The notes: a model not told the origin generated them from the sequence alone. Numbered from the stretch's first letter, positions 46,393 to 55,134 are shown. The stretch is 64,000 nucleotides of DNA from Stenotrophomonas terrae (GCF_001431465.1 NZ_LDJJ01000041.1:1-64000), one strand, 5' to 3'. Numbers and translations are program-made.

Positions 46393-48006
46393 TCAGCGTG
46401 TTGCCAGCTGCGCCGCCAATGCCGCGGTACGCCCCTGGTAATCGTCCTCTGGCTGGGCATGCAGCGTCACCGGTACCTGCAGTGCCAGTAGTTGCTGATC
46501 GCTGCCAGCCACCGCGACGCCCTTGAACAGCTCCGGCAGCTGCGCGCCGATGCGCAACAGCTCGACCACATTGGCGTGTACCTGCGCGGTATCCGGCGCG
46601 GCCACCATGCGCCGCGCAGCTGCGCTGGGCTGCAGCCACGGCCATAGCAGATGACGCTCGCGCTCCCATTGCCAGGCTTCGGCCATATGCCCACCGGCGG
46701 CGTGGATGCGCGGATCAGGCAAGCGCGCCAGCAGCGTTTCGCATTCGTCGGGCTGCAGCAGCCATGGCTTGTGCAGCACCACTTCGGTCAGACGGGTGCC
46801 CAACCAGTCTGCGAGCGCCGGAACATAAGCCACCGCCGCTTCATGTGCATGCACGGCGATGGCCTGGCCTGCTGCCAGCTGATCAATCACCGCACGCAAA
46901 GCTGCCTGCATGGTGTCTGCGTTGAGCGGCGCGCTGATCTCCGCCGAACCGGCATGGCCGGGAAGTTCGATGGCGATCTGGGTGCGTGGCTCCACCGACA
47001 AGCTGCCTGCCGGCGACGGTGCCTGGCCCGGCGCATGGATATGCAGCACGACTTCGTCGCTGCCACGTTGCAACCACGCTGCCACTTCACCTACCGGCGT
47101 ATCGACGATGCGCCGTGACCAACCGGGCAACTCGCGTGCGGCCAGCGCCACCGGTGTTGCTGGCAGCGACGTGGCCTGCTGCAGGATGGCATCCATGCGC
47201 CGATGCAGCCCTTCCACACCATCGGGCTCCTCCACACTGATCACGTTGTCCGGCAAGGCTGGCAGGCGCTGCCGATGGCTCAGCAGTACATCGTCGTGGC
47301 GATAGATCAGCCAGCTCGGGCAACGCAGCTCACCCACGCGCTGCCGCTCGGTATAGCGGAAAGCTGCACCGTAACCACTGCGGTAGTTGTCGCCGACATC
47401 GAGGATGTCCATCGCTGCATCATGCGTGCCCAGTGCGTCATAGGGCTGCAGCGCGATCGCGCAGTCTGCGGATGGATCACACCATGGGAAGAAGTACAGC
47501 TGCTCACGCATGCGTGACCACAACCAACGCAGGTGTCCACCATCCCAGCTCGGCGCGAACGGCGGCAGGTAGCGGCCGGTGTAACGCGCGCGTTCGGCAT
47601 CGTTGAACAAGGCATAGCCATCGATGATCAGGCAGTGCAGACGCTGCGGTGCAATCCAGGCCAGATGCATGCCGATCAGACCGCCGGTGTGCATGCCGAA
47701 CAAGGCAAAGCGCTCGATGCCGAGTGCATCGGCAAGCTCCAGCGTTGCCTCGGCAAAACGATCGATGCCCGGCGCTGCATCGGCCAGCGCATCGGAATAA
47801 CCAAAGCCCGGTGTATCCGGCGCTATCACCGTATAGCGATCGGCAAAGCGCTCGATCATCTGCAGCCACATGCGCGAATTCTGTGGTGATTGATGCAGCA
47901 GCATCAGCACCGGGCCCTGCCCTGCATGGCGGTAATGGACGCTGCGCTCACCGATGCGGATGAACTGGCGGCGGCTGGTTGTTGCGTTCGACATCGGCAT
48001 GCCCAC
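46393..48006 (-). CDS. Alpha/beta-hydrolase fold protein with His in the nucleophile elbow and a degenerate second domain
   Basis: 537 residues; GTG 48006 has AAGG at 5 bases, ATG 48000 or 47994 are alternatives. N-terminal domain (about 10-280): Leu-Leu-His-Gln-Ser-Pro, Asp-Thr-Pro-Gly-Phe-Gly-Tyr-Ser-Asp, then Phe-Gly-Met-His106-Thr-Gly-Gly where the usual Gly-x-Ser-x-Gly would be. The C-terminal part (about 290-537) repeats the pattern weakly: Glu-Leu-Pro-Gly-His-Ala-Gly-Ser-Ala and Ala-Val-His-Ala-His-Glu-Ala-Ala, suggesting a decayed second copy. Related soil-bacterial proteins with a Gly-x-His-Thr-Gly elbow exist, as I recall. Function unknown. Confidence 0.75.
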   Translation of the reverse strand: MGMPMSNATTSRRQFIRIGERSVHYRHAGQGPVLMLLHQSPQNSRMWLQMIERFADRYTVIAPDTPGFGYSDALADAAPGIDRFAEATLELADALGIERFALFGMHTGGLIGMHLAWIAPQRLHCLIIDGYALFNDAERARYTGRYLPPFAPSWDGGHLRWLWSRMREQLYFFPWCDPSADCAIALQPYDALGTHDAAMDILDVGDNYRSGYGAAFRYTERQRVGELRCPSWLIYRHDDVLLSHRQRLPALPDNVISVEEPDGVEGLHRRMDAILQQATSLPATPVALAARELPGWSRRIVDTPVGEVAAWLQRGSDEVVLHIHAPGQAPSPAGSLSVEPRTQIAIELPGHAGSAEISAPLNADTMQAALRAVIDQLAAGQAIAVHAHEAAVAYVPALADWLGTRLTEVVLHKPWLLQPDECETLLARLPDPRIHAAGGHMAEAWQWERERHLLWPWLQPSAAARRMVAAPDTAQVHANVVELLRIGAQLPELFKGVAVAGSDQQLLALQVPVTLHAQPEDDYQGRTAALAAQLATR

Positions 48007-48025
48007 GGCGACCTTGATGATTATT

Positions 48026-48038
48026 GTTATATCAATAA
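48026..48038 (+). promoter_or_regulatory. AT-rich motif (site B) upstream of the alpha/beta-hydrolase gene
   Basis: GTTATATCAATAA lies 20 bases before the hydrolase start (minus strand) in an AT-rich gap. The rest of 48007-48359 holds no gene: it is the promoter region of the hydrolase and receptor genes, with visibly lower GC than its surroundings. Confidence 0.45.
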
Positions 48039-48250
48039 ATCAATTGTGTCGGCATCGGATGTGCCCCCGAATTAATGCCTCCGACTAAATGTGCTGCAAC
48101 TGCAGCAAATACCCGCAAATGACTTATCAACCAAACCTATAAGACAAACAAAACACCCCATTCACTTTCTGCAAACCCAGGTATTTCAGGCAGATGCACA
48201 TGATTCTGGGCTCAAGCACGCGGCGTAAAAAACCTGCAATAGTACGGTTG

Positions 48251-48265
48251 ATTGTCCGGACAAAT
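48251..48265. promoter_or_regulatory. TTGTCCGGACAA palindrome (site 4) upstream of the TonB-dependent receptor
   Basis: ATTGTCCGGACAAAT; the 12-base core TTGTCCGGACAA is perfect. 95 bases before the receptor start. Confidence 0.65.
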
Positions 48266-48286
48266 GGCGGAATACTCATTAGGAAG

Positions 48287-48298
48287 CATTGATATATC
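48287..48298 (-). promoter_or_regulatory. AT-rich motif (site C), inverted, upstream of the receptor
   Basis: Reads GATATATCAATG on the minus strand; 15 bases (TATATAGATATATCA) are identical to the element before the second GntR gene. 62 bases before the receptor start; it may overlap the receptor's -10 region. Confidence 0.5.
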
Positions 48299-48359
48299 TA
48301 TATAGCGATGCTTGCCCCACCCGAACGAGCTTTTCCTTCATCACGCTACGAGGCGAGTC

Positions 48360-50474
48360 ATGAAAGATGTTCTGTACCGGAGTGCTTTAACTGTTGCGAT
48401 CATGACGGCCATCGGCAGCGGCGATGCCTACGCCCAGTCGTCCGAGAAAGAAGCCGTGCAGCTGGACCAGGTCAGCGTGACCGCCCAGCGTCGCGAAGAA
48501 CAGATCCAGAAAACACCGCTCAGCATGAGCGTGATCAGCGGCCCGGCATTGGACCGCATGCAGATCAAGCGCGTGGATGACATCAAGTTCACCACCCCCA
48601 ACATCATCATCGAGCAGAACACCGGCACCAGCTCGGGCGCCAAGATCATCATGCGCGGCGTTGGTGCCGACGAATCGATGTTCACCAACGACCCGGCCGT
48701 GGCGCTGTACATCGACGATGTCTATATCGCCCGCCAGAACGGCGCCATGCTCGACCTCTACGACGTGGACCGCATCGAAGTGCTGCGTGGCCCGCAGGGC
48801 ACGCTGTATGGCCGCAATGCCACCGGCGGCGCCATCCGCTACATCTCCAAGAAGCCGACCGGTGAGGACAAGCTCAGCTTCGATGGCAGCATCGGCAACT
48901 TCGGCCGCGTGGATGGCCGTGCGATGTTCGCCACCCGCATCGGTGAAACCCTGGACGTGTCGGCGGCGGTATTGAGCCGCAACCGCGACGGCATCATGCA
49001 TGACATCACCAACGACCGCTGGGTCAACGACCAGAACGTGCTGGCCGGGCGGCTGTCGCTTGCCAGCACCTGGGGCGAGTCGTCCTATGCCACGCTGAGC
49101 ATCGACCGCCTGCGCGAACGCTCCACCCCGGCCTGGGGCACGCCGGTAGCGCTGGACGTGGCAACCGACACCGTATCGCCCAAGCTGGGCAGCTATTACA
49201 AGACCGAAACCGATACGCGCGGCATCAACGATCTGGATCAGTTCGGCGTGGCCTTGACCAACGAAACCGACTTCGGCGCGTTCTCCTGGCGCAGCATCCT
49301 GCACTACCGCACGCTGGACCATCACTTCTACATGGACGTGGATGGCACCGACCAGATGCGTTACCACCTGGAGCAGGACCAGAAGCAGAACCAGAAGGGC
49401 TACGAAGCGCAGTTCACCTCACAGCTGGACGGCCCCTTCAGCTGGGTGGCCGGTGTGTTCGCGTTCTGGGAGCACAACAACCAGCCAACCCGCAATGACA
49501 TCTTCACCCGCGGCGGCACCAACTTCGTCGAGCAGGATACGTCGGCCTATGCGGTCTACGCGCAGGGCAATTACAAGTTCACCGACAAGTTGACCCTGAC
49601 CCTGGGCGGCCGCTACAGCTACGAAAACAAGGACTTCTCGGTACGCTCGGTGAAGGCCAACGGCGACCCGAACTACAACAAGGCGCTGGAAAAGAGCTGG
49701 AACCGCCCAGACTGGAAAGTGCTGCTGTCCTATGACTTCAGCGACAACGTGATGGGTTATGCCAGCGTCACCACCGGCTTCAAGAGCGGCGGCTTCAACG
49801 GCCGTGGCACCACTTATGCCACCGTCACTCCGGTGGATGCGGAAACGCTGCGGGCGTACGAAGTCGGCGTGAAGTCGACGCTGTGGGACAACCGCCTGCG
49901 CTTGAATGCCGATTACTACCGTCTGGACTACGACGGCATCCAGCTCACCGCGGTGAACTCGGACGGCGTGTTCGTGATGACCAACGCCACCGGTGCGCTG
50001 ATCCAGGGTTTCGAAGTTGAAGCGCAGGCACAGCTGACCAGCAAGCTGCGCGTGGACGCCAGCATCGGCACCATCGACGGCGAGTACAAGGACTATGCGG
50101 CGGTCAACGCCGCCTACTTCAACGGCCGCTCGATGAAGAGCTCGCCGGACATGCAGTGGACCCTGGCCGGCACCTACGTGCAGCCGGTCGGCGATGCCGA
50201 CCTGGTGTTCAGCGCGCAGGCCCGCCACACCGACGAGTACTACCAGAACCAGGACACCTCGCGGTTGATCATGACCCGCGCCAATACCGAGTACAACGCG
50301 CGCATCTCCTACGAGCCGCGTGACGCCAACTGGTCGGTGGCGGCCTGGGGCAAGAACCTGAGCAATGAGTTCTCCTCCACCGGTGGCTTCGATATCGCCG
50401 GTCTTGGCATCGGCGTGATCTATCCGAACGTGCCGCGCACCTACGGCGTCGAGTTCAAGTACCGCTTCTGGTAA
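48360..50474 (+). CDS. TonB-dependent outer-membrane receptor
   Basis: I choose ATG 48360, giving a signal peptide (Met-Lys-Asp-Val-Leu-Tyr to Ala-Tyr-Ala-Gln) and a mature 680-residue protein. A TonB-box-like [12 protein letters not shown] is followed by the plug domain with [16 protein letters not shown] and Lys-Lys-Pro. The beta-barrel ends in Phe-Lys-Tyr-Arg-Phe-Trp, the usual aromatic C-terminus. Such receptors import large or scarce ligands (siderophores, haem, vitamins, glycans, aromatic polymers). Both candidate operator motifs lie upstream, so I infer it takes up the island's substrate. Confidence 0.92.
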   Translation: MKDVLYRSALTVAIMTAIGSGDAYAQSSEKEAVQLDQVSVTAQRREEQIQKTPLSMSVISGPALDRMQIKRVDDIKFTTPNIIIEQNTGTSSGAKIIMRGVGADESMFTNDPAVALYIDDVYIARQNGAMLDLYDVDRIEVLRGPQGTLYGRNATGGAIRYISKKPTGEDKLSFDGSIGNFGRVDGRAMFATRIGETLDVSAAVLSRNRDGIMHDITNDRWVNDQNVLAGRLSLASTWGESSYATLSIDRLRERSTPAWGTPVALDVATDTVSPKLGSYYKTETDTRGINDLDQFGVALTNETDFGAFSWRSILHYRTLDHHFYMDVDGTDQMRYHLEQDQKQNQKGYEAQFTSQLDGPFSWVAGVFAFWEHNNQPTRNDIFTRGGTNFVEQDTSAYAVYAQGNYKFTDKLTLTLGGRYSYENKDFSVRSVKANGDPNYNKALEKSWNRPDWKVLLSYDFSDNVMGYASVTTGFKSGGFNGRGTTYATVTPVDAETLRAYEVGVKSTLWDNRLRLNADYYRLDYDGIQLTAVNSDGVFVMTNATGALIQGFEVEAQAQLTSKLRVDASIGTIDGEYKDYAAVNAAYFNGRSMKSSPDMQWTLAGTYVQPVGDADLVFSAQARHTDEYYQNQDTSRLIMTRANTEYNARISYEPRDANWSVAAWGKNLSNEFSSTGGFDIAGLGIGVIYPNVPRTYGVEFKYRFW

Positions 50475-50495
50475 GCCCGAGCTGTTTGCTGCACC

Positions 50496-50526
50496 CATCG
50501 CTCCCAACCGGGAGCGATGTTTTTTT
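50496..50526 (+). terminator. Terminator/attenuator after the receptor, followed by a second copy of the hairpin
   Basis: CATCGCTCCC-AACC-GGGAGCGATG followed by seven T residues. A second GCTCCC-AACC-GGGAGC hairpin lies at 50539-50554, directly before the ribosome-binding site of the next gene. Confidence 0.75.
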
Positions 50527-50574
50527 ACGGATAACGATGCTCCCAACCGGGAGCGATGTCTTTTGGAGAACACG

Positions 50575-51237
50575 ATGGATTACCAATTGCTGTTGTTGTT
50601 GCACCTGTTGATCGGCGGCTACTGGCTGGGCGGTGACCTGGGCGTGTTCTACATCGCCGGCAAGATCGCCGACCCGGCGCAGCCGCTGCCGGTGCGCCTG
50701 TTTTCGGCCAAGGCGATGATGCTGCTGGACATGATTCCGCGTACTTGCCTGATCATGGCCCTGGGCACCGGCCTGACCATCGCCAGCAAAGCCGGCCTGC
50801 TGCCGCTGGATGGCTGGTTGTGGCTGGTATGGCTGGGCACCCTGGCCTGGTTGGGCCTGGCCTGGGCGGCCTTCATCAAGGAACACTCCGCGGCAGGACT
50901 GCGCATCGCCCGCGTCGATTTCTACCTGCGCCTGCTGGTGCTGGTGGGCTGTGTCGCGGCCGGTATCGATGCCCTGAGCGATGGCGGCTACATCGCGCAG
51001 AACCGCTGGCTGGGCGCCAAGCTGATCCTGTTCGCCGGCATCATCAGCATGGGCCTGCTGGTACGCATCCAGCTGCGACCATTCGGCCCGCTGTTCGGCA
51101 AGGTGGTCACCGGTACCGCCAGCGATGCCGACCAGCAATCACTCAAGCAACTGGTGGCGCGGGTGAAGATCCCGGTGCTGTGCATCTGGATGATCATCCT
51201 GGCGATCATGGTGCTGGGCAAGCTCAAACCGTTCTGA
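50575..51237 (+). CDS. Uncharacterised membrane protein (paralogue 3 of 3)
   Basis: 220 residues from ATG 50575 (Met-Asp-Tyr-Gln-Leu), with GGAG 6-7 bases upstream; the TTG at 50563 lies before that site. About six membrane segments; first segment [18 protein letters not shown], second opens with Ile-Pro-Arg-Thr, C-terminus Leu-Lys-Pro-Phe. Closest in pattern to the protein at 35780. It is placed just behind the receptor gene, past a hairpin that may lower its expression. Confidence 0.75.
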   Translation: MDYQLLLLLHLLIGGYWLGGDLGVFYIAGKIADPAQPLPVRLFSAKAMMLLDMIPRTCLIMALGTGLTIASKAGLLPLDGWLWLVWLGTLAWLGLAWAAFIKEHSAAGLRIARVDFYLRLLVLVGCVAAGIDALSDGGYIAQNRWLGAKLILFAGIISMGLLVRIQLRPFGPLFGKVVTGTASDADQQSLKQLVARVKIPVLCIWMIILAIMVLGKLKPF

Positions 51238-51320
51238 GTTGCGCTGCATGCTGTGAACACCAAAGGCTCGCGCAAGCGGGCCTTTGGTGTTGTGTAGCCC
51301 CGCACGATGCCATGGCCGCT

Positions 51321-51556
51321 GTAGGAGCGGCGTCGGCCGCGAAGCCCGCACATCATCAGATTGCACAACTACCGGCAAATTCAGCAATTTCAGCTTCGCG
51401 GCTGACGCCGCTCCTACAGACAGCTCGCGGTCCCCGCTGCGCTGACAGCTGCTTTTTTTTGTGGGAGCGGCGTAAGCCGCGAAGCAACCACATCATCAGG
51501 TGACATAACGATCCGCAACTTCAGCAATGCCAGCTTCGCGGCTTACGCCGCTCCCA
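51321..51556. repeat. Two diverged copies of an intergenic inverted-repeat unit (gap 51238-51587)
   Basis: Copy 1 (51321-51417) has arms GTAGGAGCGGCGTCGGCCGC / GCGGCTGACGCCGCTCCTAC. Copy 2 (51461-51556) has arms GTGGGAGCGGCGTAAGCCGC / GCGGCTTACGCCGCTCCCAC. Their middles are similar too (ACATCATCAG ... TTCAGCAAT), so the unit is a roughly 97-base element, related to the one at 12028. A CACCAAAGGC / GCCTTTGGTG hairpin at 51258-51289 may end the upstream transcript. No gene in the gap. Confidence 0.7.
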
Positions 51557-51587
51557 CAACAGGGGCAGCGCTGCCGCGACCAAACAC

Positions 51588-52880
51588 TCAAACCAATCCG
51601 CGCACAACCGGGGAATCCGGCTCTGACGCACTCGCGCCTTCGCCCTCACCTACCGAAGCAGCAAACGCCAGGCGCCGCTCATCGCGTACAAAGAACGAGG
51701 CCAGCAGGCCAATCGCCACCAGCACCGCGATCACGGTGAAGGCAACGTGGTAGTTGCCGAAGTGATCGAACATCACCGCAGTCAGCCAGATCCCCAGACC
51801 AGCCGAGGTGGCATCCATCAGGGAGATGGTGCCGAGGATCTTGCCGGCGGCGCTGAGCCCGAATGCCTCGACGATCTGCAGCTGCAGGATCGCGTACAGG
51901 CCACCCCAGCCCAGCCCCATCACGATCAGCCCGGTCCACAGCAGGTCGCGGTGCTGCAGTGCGATGATCACCGCGCCCACCGCCATCAAGGCCACGTTGC
52001 AGACGAACACCTTCTTGGCCGTGGTCACGTCGGCCAGGAAGCCGAACAGGAACTTGCCGACCATGCCCAACCCAAACAACAGGAACATGCCGTTGCCCGC
52101 CTGCTCACCGCTGAAGCCCAGATCCTTCATATTGAGGATCAGGTGCGAGGACAAGGACATGATTCCCCAGAACGTGGTCACCGCCACCACCGCCAACGCC
52201 CAGAACGTGCGCGTGCGCAATGCCTGCCCATAGCTGAGGTCGGGCAGGCTGCTGCAACAGCCCGGGCCGGCGTTGTTGCTTGCCTGGCCCTCGCCCCAGC
52301 GGCGCAGCCCCTTGCCGTCGGGCGAACGCACCAGTGCCAGGCACAGCACGAACAGCGCCACCGGTATCACCGCCATCAACAGGAAACTGCCGCGCCAGCC
52401 ATGCTCGGGCAGCAGGGCGATGATGATCTTGGGCACCAGCATGCCGCCCAGGCTGCTGCCGACCAGGGCGATGCCCAGCGCGGTGCCACGGCGGGTCTGG
52501 AACCACTGCGAGACCATGATCACCGCCACGCTCAAACCACTGCTCACCACCACCGCGGCGAAGCCGACATGAATCAGATAGACATGGGCGATGGAATGCA
52601 CCTGCGAGTAGGCCGCATACAGTGCCGCCAGCAACAGGCTGCCAAACAAGGCCAGGCTGCGTACCCCGATGCGGTCGATCAGCGCGCCGACAAAAGGCGA
52701 CATCAGCGCCGCCAGCAGCAGATTGAACATGTCGCGGAACTTGAGCTGGCCACGGCTCCAGCCGAATTCATCCAGCAGTGACGGGTCGAAGGCGGTGATC
52801 CCGGTCATGGTCATGCCATTGGAGATCGCCAGCATCAGCATGGCCACGATGCAGATCAGCCACGGGTAGAAACGTTTCAT
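51588..52880 (-). CDS. MFS transporter, oxalate/formate-antiporter-like (2 of 2)
   Basis: 430 residues from ATG 52880 (Met-Lys-Arg-Phe-Tyr-Pro-Trp), AGGTG 5 bases upstream. 12 membrane segments; paralogue of the carrier at 25395 with the same start pattern, Phe-Arg-Asp/Leu-Arg-Asp in the first loop, Gly-Ala-Leu-Ile-Asp, Gly-Thr-Ala-Leu-Gly-Ile-Ala-Leu-Val-Gly and Gly-Leu-Gly-Trp-Gly-Gly-Leu-Tyr. A hydrophilic acidic tail of about 25 residues is unique to this copy. Likely moves a second carboxylate of the pathway. Confidence 0.85.
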   Translation of the reverse strand: MKRFYPWLICIVAMLMLAISNGMTMTGITAFDPSLLDEFGWSRGQLKFRDMFNLLLAALMSPFVGALIDRIGVRSLALFGSLLLAALYAAYSQVHSIAHVYLIHVGFAAVVVSSGLSVAVIMVSQWFQTRRGTALGIALVGSSLGGMLVPKIIIALLPEHGWRGSFLLMAVIPVALFVLCLALVRSPDGKGLRRWGEGQASNNAGPGCCSSLPDLSYGQALRTRTFWALAVVAVTTFWGIMSLSSHLILNMKDLGFSGEQAGNGMFLLFGLGMVGKFLFGFLADVTTAKKVFVCNVALMAVGAVIIALQHRDLLWTGLIVMGLGWGGLYAILQLQIVEAFGLSAAGKILGTISLMDATSAGLGIWLTAVMFDHFGNYHVAFTVIAVLVAIGLLASFFVRDERRLAFAASVGEGEGASASEPDSPVVRGLV

Positions 52881-52929
52881 CGGCACACCTGTTGCGAAAG
52901 GGTGAACGGGGAACGCATGCCACTACAAC

Positions 52930-52943
52930 AATGTCCGGACAAA
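52930..52943. promoter_or_regulatory. TGTCCGGACA palindrome (site 5) between MFS carrier 2 and gntR 2
   Basis: Core TGTCCGGACA at 52932-52941 inside AATGTCCGGACAAA; 50 bases before the carrier start and about 114 before the regulator start. The weakest of the five sites. Confidence 0.55.
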
Positions 52944-53014
52944 GAATGGCACAGACCGGCCGCCGGATGTAGCCCATGCCGGCGATTGCGGCATCGGTCA
53001 AATATAGTTATATA

Positions 53015-53028
53015 GATATATCATTAAG
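53015..53028 (+). promoter_or_regulatory. AT-rich motif (site D) upstream of gntR 2
   Basis: GATATATCATTAAG inside TTATATAGATATATCATTAA, 29 bases before the regulator's GTG start. Shares TATATAGATATATCA exactly with the inverted element at 48287-48305. Confidence 0.5.
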
Positions 53029-53056
53029 ATTATTCTGAGCTGCCAGGCCTGCTGCC

Positions 53057-53854
53057 GTGGACCCGTTCACCACCCAATCCCTGGAGGGCATCCTCCGCCG
53101 CGACGTGCATGCGCCGCTCTATCACCAGCTGCAGTGCTTCCTGCGCGGGCTGATCGAGCGTGGCGAGATCGGCGATGGCGAGCAGTTGCCACGCGAGGAA
53201 GAGCTGGCCCGGCGCCTGCGCATCTCGCGGGTGACGGTGCGCCAGGCGCTGCAGCTGCTGGCCGACGACGGCCTGCTGGTACGCCAGCGCGGCCGTGGTA
53301 CCCGCGTGGTTGGCGGCAAGGTCCGCACCTCGACCATCCCCATGCCGCTGAAGACACCGCTCGGTGAGCTGATGCACACGCTGGACACGCTGGCCGGCAA
53401 CACCCAGGTGCGGCTGCTTGGCTGGGAATGCGTCGTGCCGCCCGAGCCCATCCGCGAACTGTTCGGCAGCGCTGCCGATGAGCCGCTGGTGCGCTGCGTG
53501 CGCGTGCGCAGCCGCCATGGCCATCCGTTTGGCTACTACGGCAGCTGGACCCGCACCCGGCATCCGGACTTCAACGCCGAAAACCTGGCCTATGGCTCGC
53601 GCATCGACCTGTTCCGCCGCTGCGGCATCGAGGTCGCCAAGGTGCAGCAGACCGTGTCGGCGATGCGCGTGGGCGCGCTGTCGGCAATGCATCTGCAGAT
53701 GGCAACCGGGCAGGCGGTGATGACCCTGGAGCGGCGTTCCTTTGATGCCAACCAGCACCTGCAGGACCTGCTGGAAATCCAATACCGCCCAGACCAGCTG
53801 CGCTACCAGATGCGCCTGGACTACGAAACCAACAACCCGGAGACGTCTGCTTGA
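53057..53854 (+). CDS. GntR-family regulator, HutC subfamily (2 of 2)
   Basis: 265 residues from GTG 53057. Winged HTH (about 18-90): Ala-Pro-Leu-Tyr-His-Gln, Leu-Pro-Arg-Glu-Glu-Glu-Leu, Ile-Ser-Arg-Val-Thr-Val-Arg-Gln-Ala-Leu, Arg-Gly-Arg-Gly-Thr-Arg. UTRA domain with Gly-Tyr-Tyr-Gly-Ser-Trp-Thr-Arg, His-Pro-Asp-Phe-Asn and Gln-Tyr-Arg-Pro-Asp-Gln-Leu. Effector-domain similarity to the first regulator is high, so both may sense related ligands; the recognition helices differ. Its stop overlaps the hydratase large-subunit start (TTGA), so it is in that operon. Confidence 0.9.
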   Translation: MDPFTTQSLEGILRRDVHAPLYHQLQCFLRGLIERGEIGDGEQLPREEELARRLRISRVTVRQALQLLADDGLLVRQRGRGTRVVGGKVRTSTIPMPLKTPLGELMHTLDTLAGNTQVRLLGWECVVPPEPIRELFGSAADEPLVRCVRVRSRHGHPFGYYGSWTRTRHPDFNAENLAYGSRIDLFRRCGIEVAKVQQTVSAMRVGALSAMHLQMATGQAVMTLERRSFDANQHLQDLLEIQYRPDQLRYQMRLDYETNNPETSA

Positions 53855-55134
53855 GTGCGACCGTGAGTGCAACGCTTGCCGAAAAAATCCTCGCCCGTGC
53901 CTGCGGGCGTGAGGCCGTGCGTGCCGGTGAGATCCTCACCGCCAGGCTCGACCTGTTGATGATGCACGACTCCGGCGGCCCCCGCCGGGTGGCCTCGCGT
54001 CTGGAAAAACTGGGTGCCAAGGTGTGGGACCCGAACAAGGTCGTGGTCGTCTCCGACCACTTCGTGCCCGCAGTGGACATGGAAAGCGCCGACATCCTCG
54101 CGCTCACCCGCAAGTGGGCGCAGGCCCAGGGCGTCACCCATTACGACATGCTCGGCATCTGCCATGTGGTGTTGCAGGAACACGGCCATGTGCAGCCGGG
54201 CATGTTCTGCGTGGGTGGTGATTCGCACTCGCCCAGCGGCGGTGCTTTCGGTGCCTTCATGGTCGGCATGGGCGCCACCGACATCACCGGCGCGCTGGTC
54301 ACCGGCGAAGTCTGGCTGCGCGTGCCGCAGACCACCCGCGTGCAGCTGGATGGCGTGCTCGGCGCCGGCGTCAGCGCCAAGGACGTGATGCTGATGCTGT
54401 GCGGCCAGTACGGCATGGGCAACGAAGGCCAGGTGTTCGAGTACGGTGGCAGCGCGGTGCAGGCGATGCCGATGCATGAGCGTCTGACCCTGTGCAACAT
54501 GGCCGCCGAACTGGGCGCGGAAACCGGCATCGTCGAACCCGATGCGACCACGCTTGCGGCACTGGAACAGGCCGGCAAGCCCTTCCACGGTGACCTGGCG
54601 CAATGGCGCAGCGACGCCGACGCCAACTACCTGCATCACTACCGCTACGACGCCGCGCAGATCGCCCCGCATGTGGCCGCGCCGCACAGCCCGGCCAATA
54701 GCCGGCCGGTGGGTGAGCACGGCAAGGTGCATATCGACCAGGCCTATATCGGCGCCTGCACCGGCGCCAAGCTCACCGACCTGCGCATGGCCGCCGAGGT
54801 GCTGAAGGGCCGCAAGGTCGCCAAGGGCACGCGCTTGCTGATCGCTCCGGCCTCGGTGGCGATGACGGCACAGGCGGCTGCCGAAGGCACGCTGGCCACG
54901 CTGACCGCTGCCGGCGCCATCCTGCTGCCGTCCGGCTGTGGTGCCTGCGCCGGCATGGGTGCGGGCATGCTCAGCAGCGGCGAAGTGTGCATGTCCACCA
55001 CCGCGCGCAACTTCAAGGGCCGCATGGGCTCGGCCGAGGCACAGGTCTACCTGGGCTCGCCGTACAGCGTGGCGGCGGCCGCGGTGAAGGGTGAAATCTG
55101 TGATCCGCGCGAGCTGCTGGGAGAAGGCGCATGA
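53851..55134 (+). CDS. Aconitase-superfamily hydratase, large subunit (LeuC/DmdA-like)
   Basis: 427 residues from TTG 53851, coupled to the regulator. Iron-sulfur ligands Cys303 (Ile-Gly-Ala-Cys-Thr-Gly-Ala-Lys), Cys363 and Cys366 (Ser-Gly-Cys-Gly-Ala-Cys) are present, with Gly-Gly-Asp-Ser-His-Ser-Pro and Ser-Thr-Thr-Ala-Arg-Asn-Phe-Lys-Gly-Arg-Met-Gly. The usual Ser-Cys-Thr-Asn is Ala-Cys-Thr-Gly, which places it outside classical isopropylmalate isomerase and homoaconitase. Members of this two-subunit group hydrate maleate-type acids such as citraconate or 2,3-dimethylmaleate. I infer hydration of a substituted maleate to a malate for the PrpB-like lyase. Confidence 0.85.
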   Translation: MSATVSATLAEKILARACGREAVRAGEILTARLDLLMMHDSGGPRRVASRLEKLGAKVWDPNKVVVVSDHFVPAVDMESADILALTRKWAQAQGVTHYDMLGICHVVLQEHGHVQPGMFCVGGDSHSPSGGAFGAFMVGMGATDITGALVTGEVWLRVPQTTRVQLDGVLGAGVSAKDVMLMLCGQYGMGNEGQVFEYGGSAVQAMPMHERLTLCNMAAELGAETGIVEPDATTLAALEQAGKPFHGDLAQWRSDADANYLHHYRYDAAQIAPHVAAPHSPANSRPVGEHGKVHIDQAYIGACTGAKLTDLRMAAEVLKGRKVAKGTRLLIAPASVAMTAQAAAEGTLATLTAAGAILLPSGCGACAGMGAGMLSSGEVCMSTTARNFKGRMGSAEAQVYLGSPYSVAAAAVKGEICDPRELLGEGA

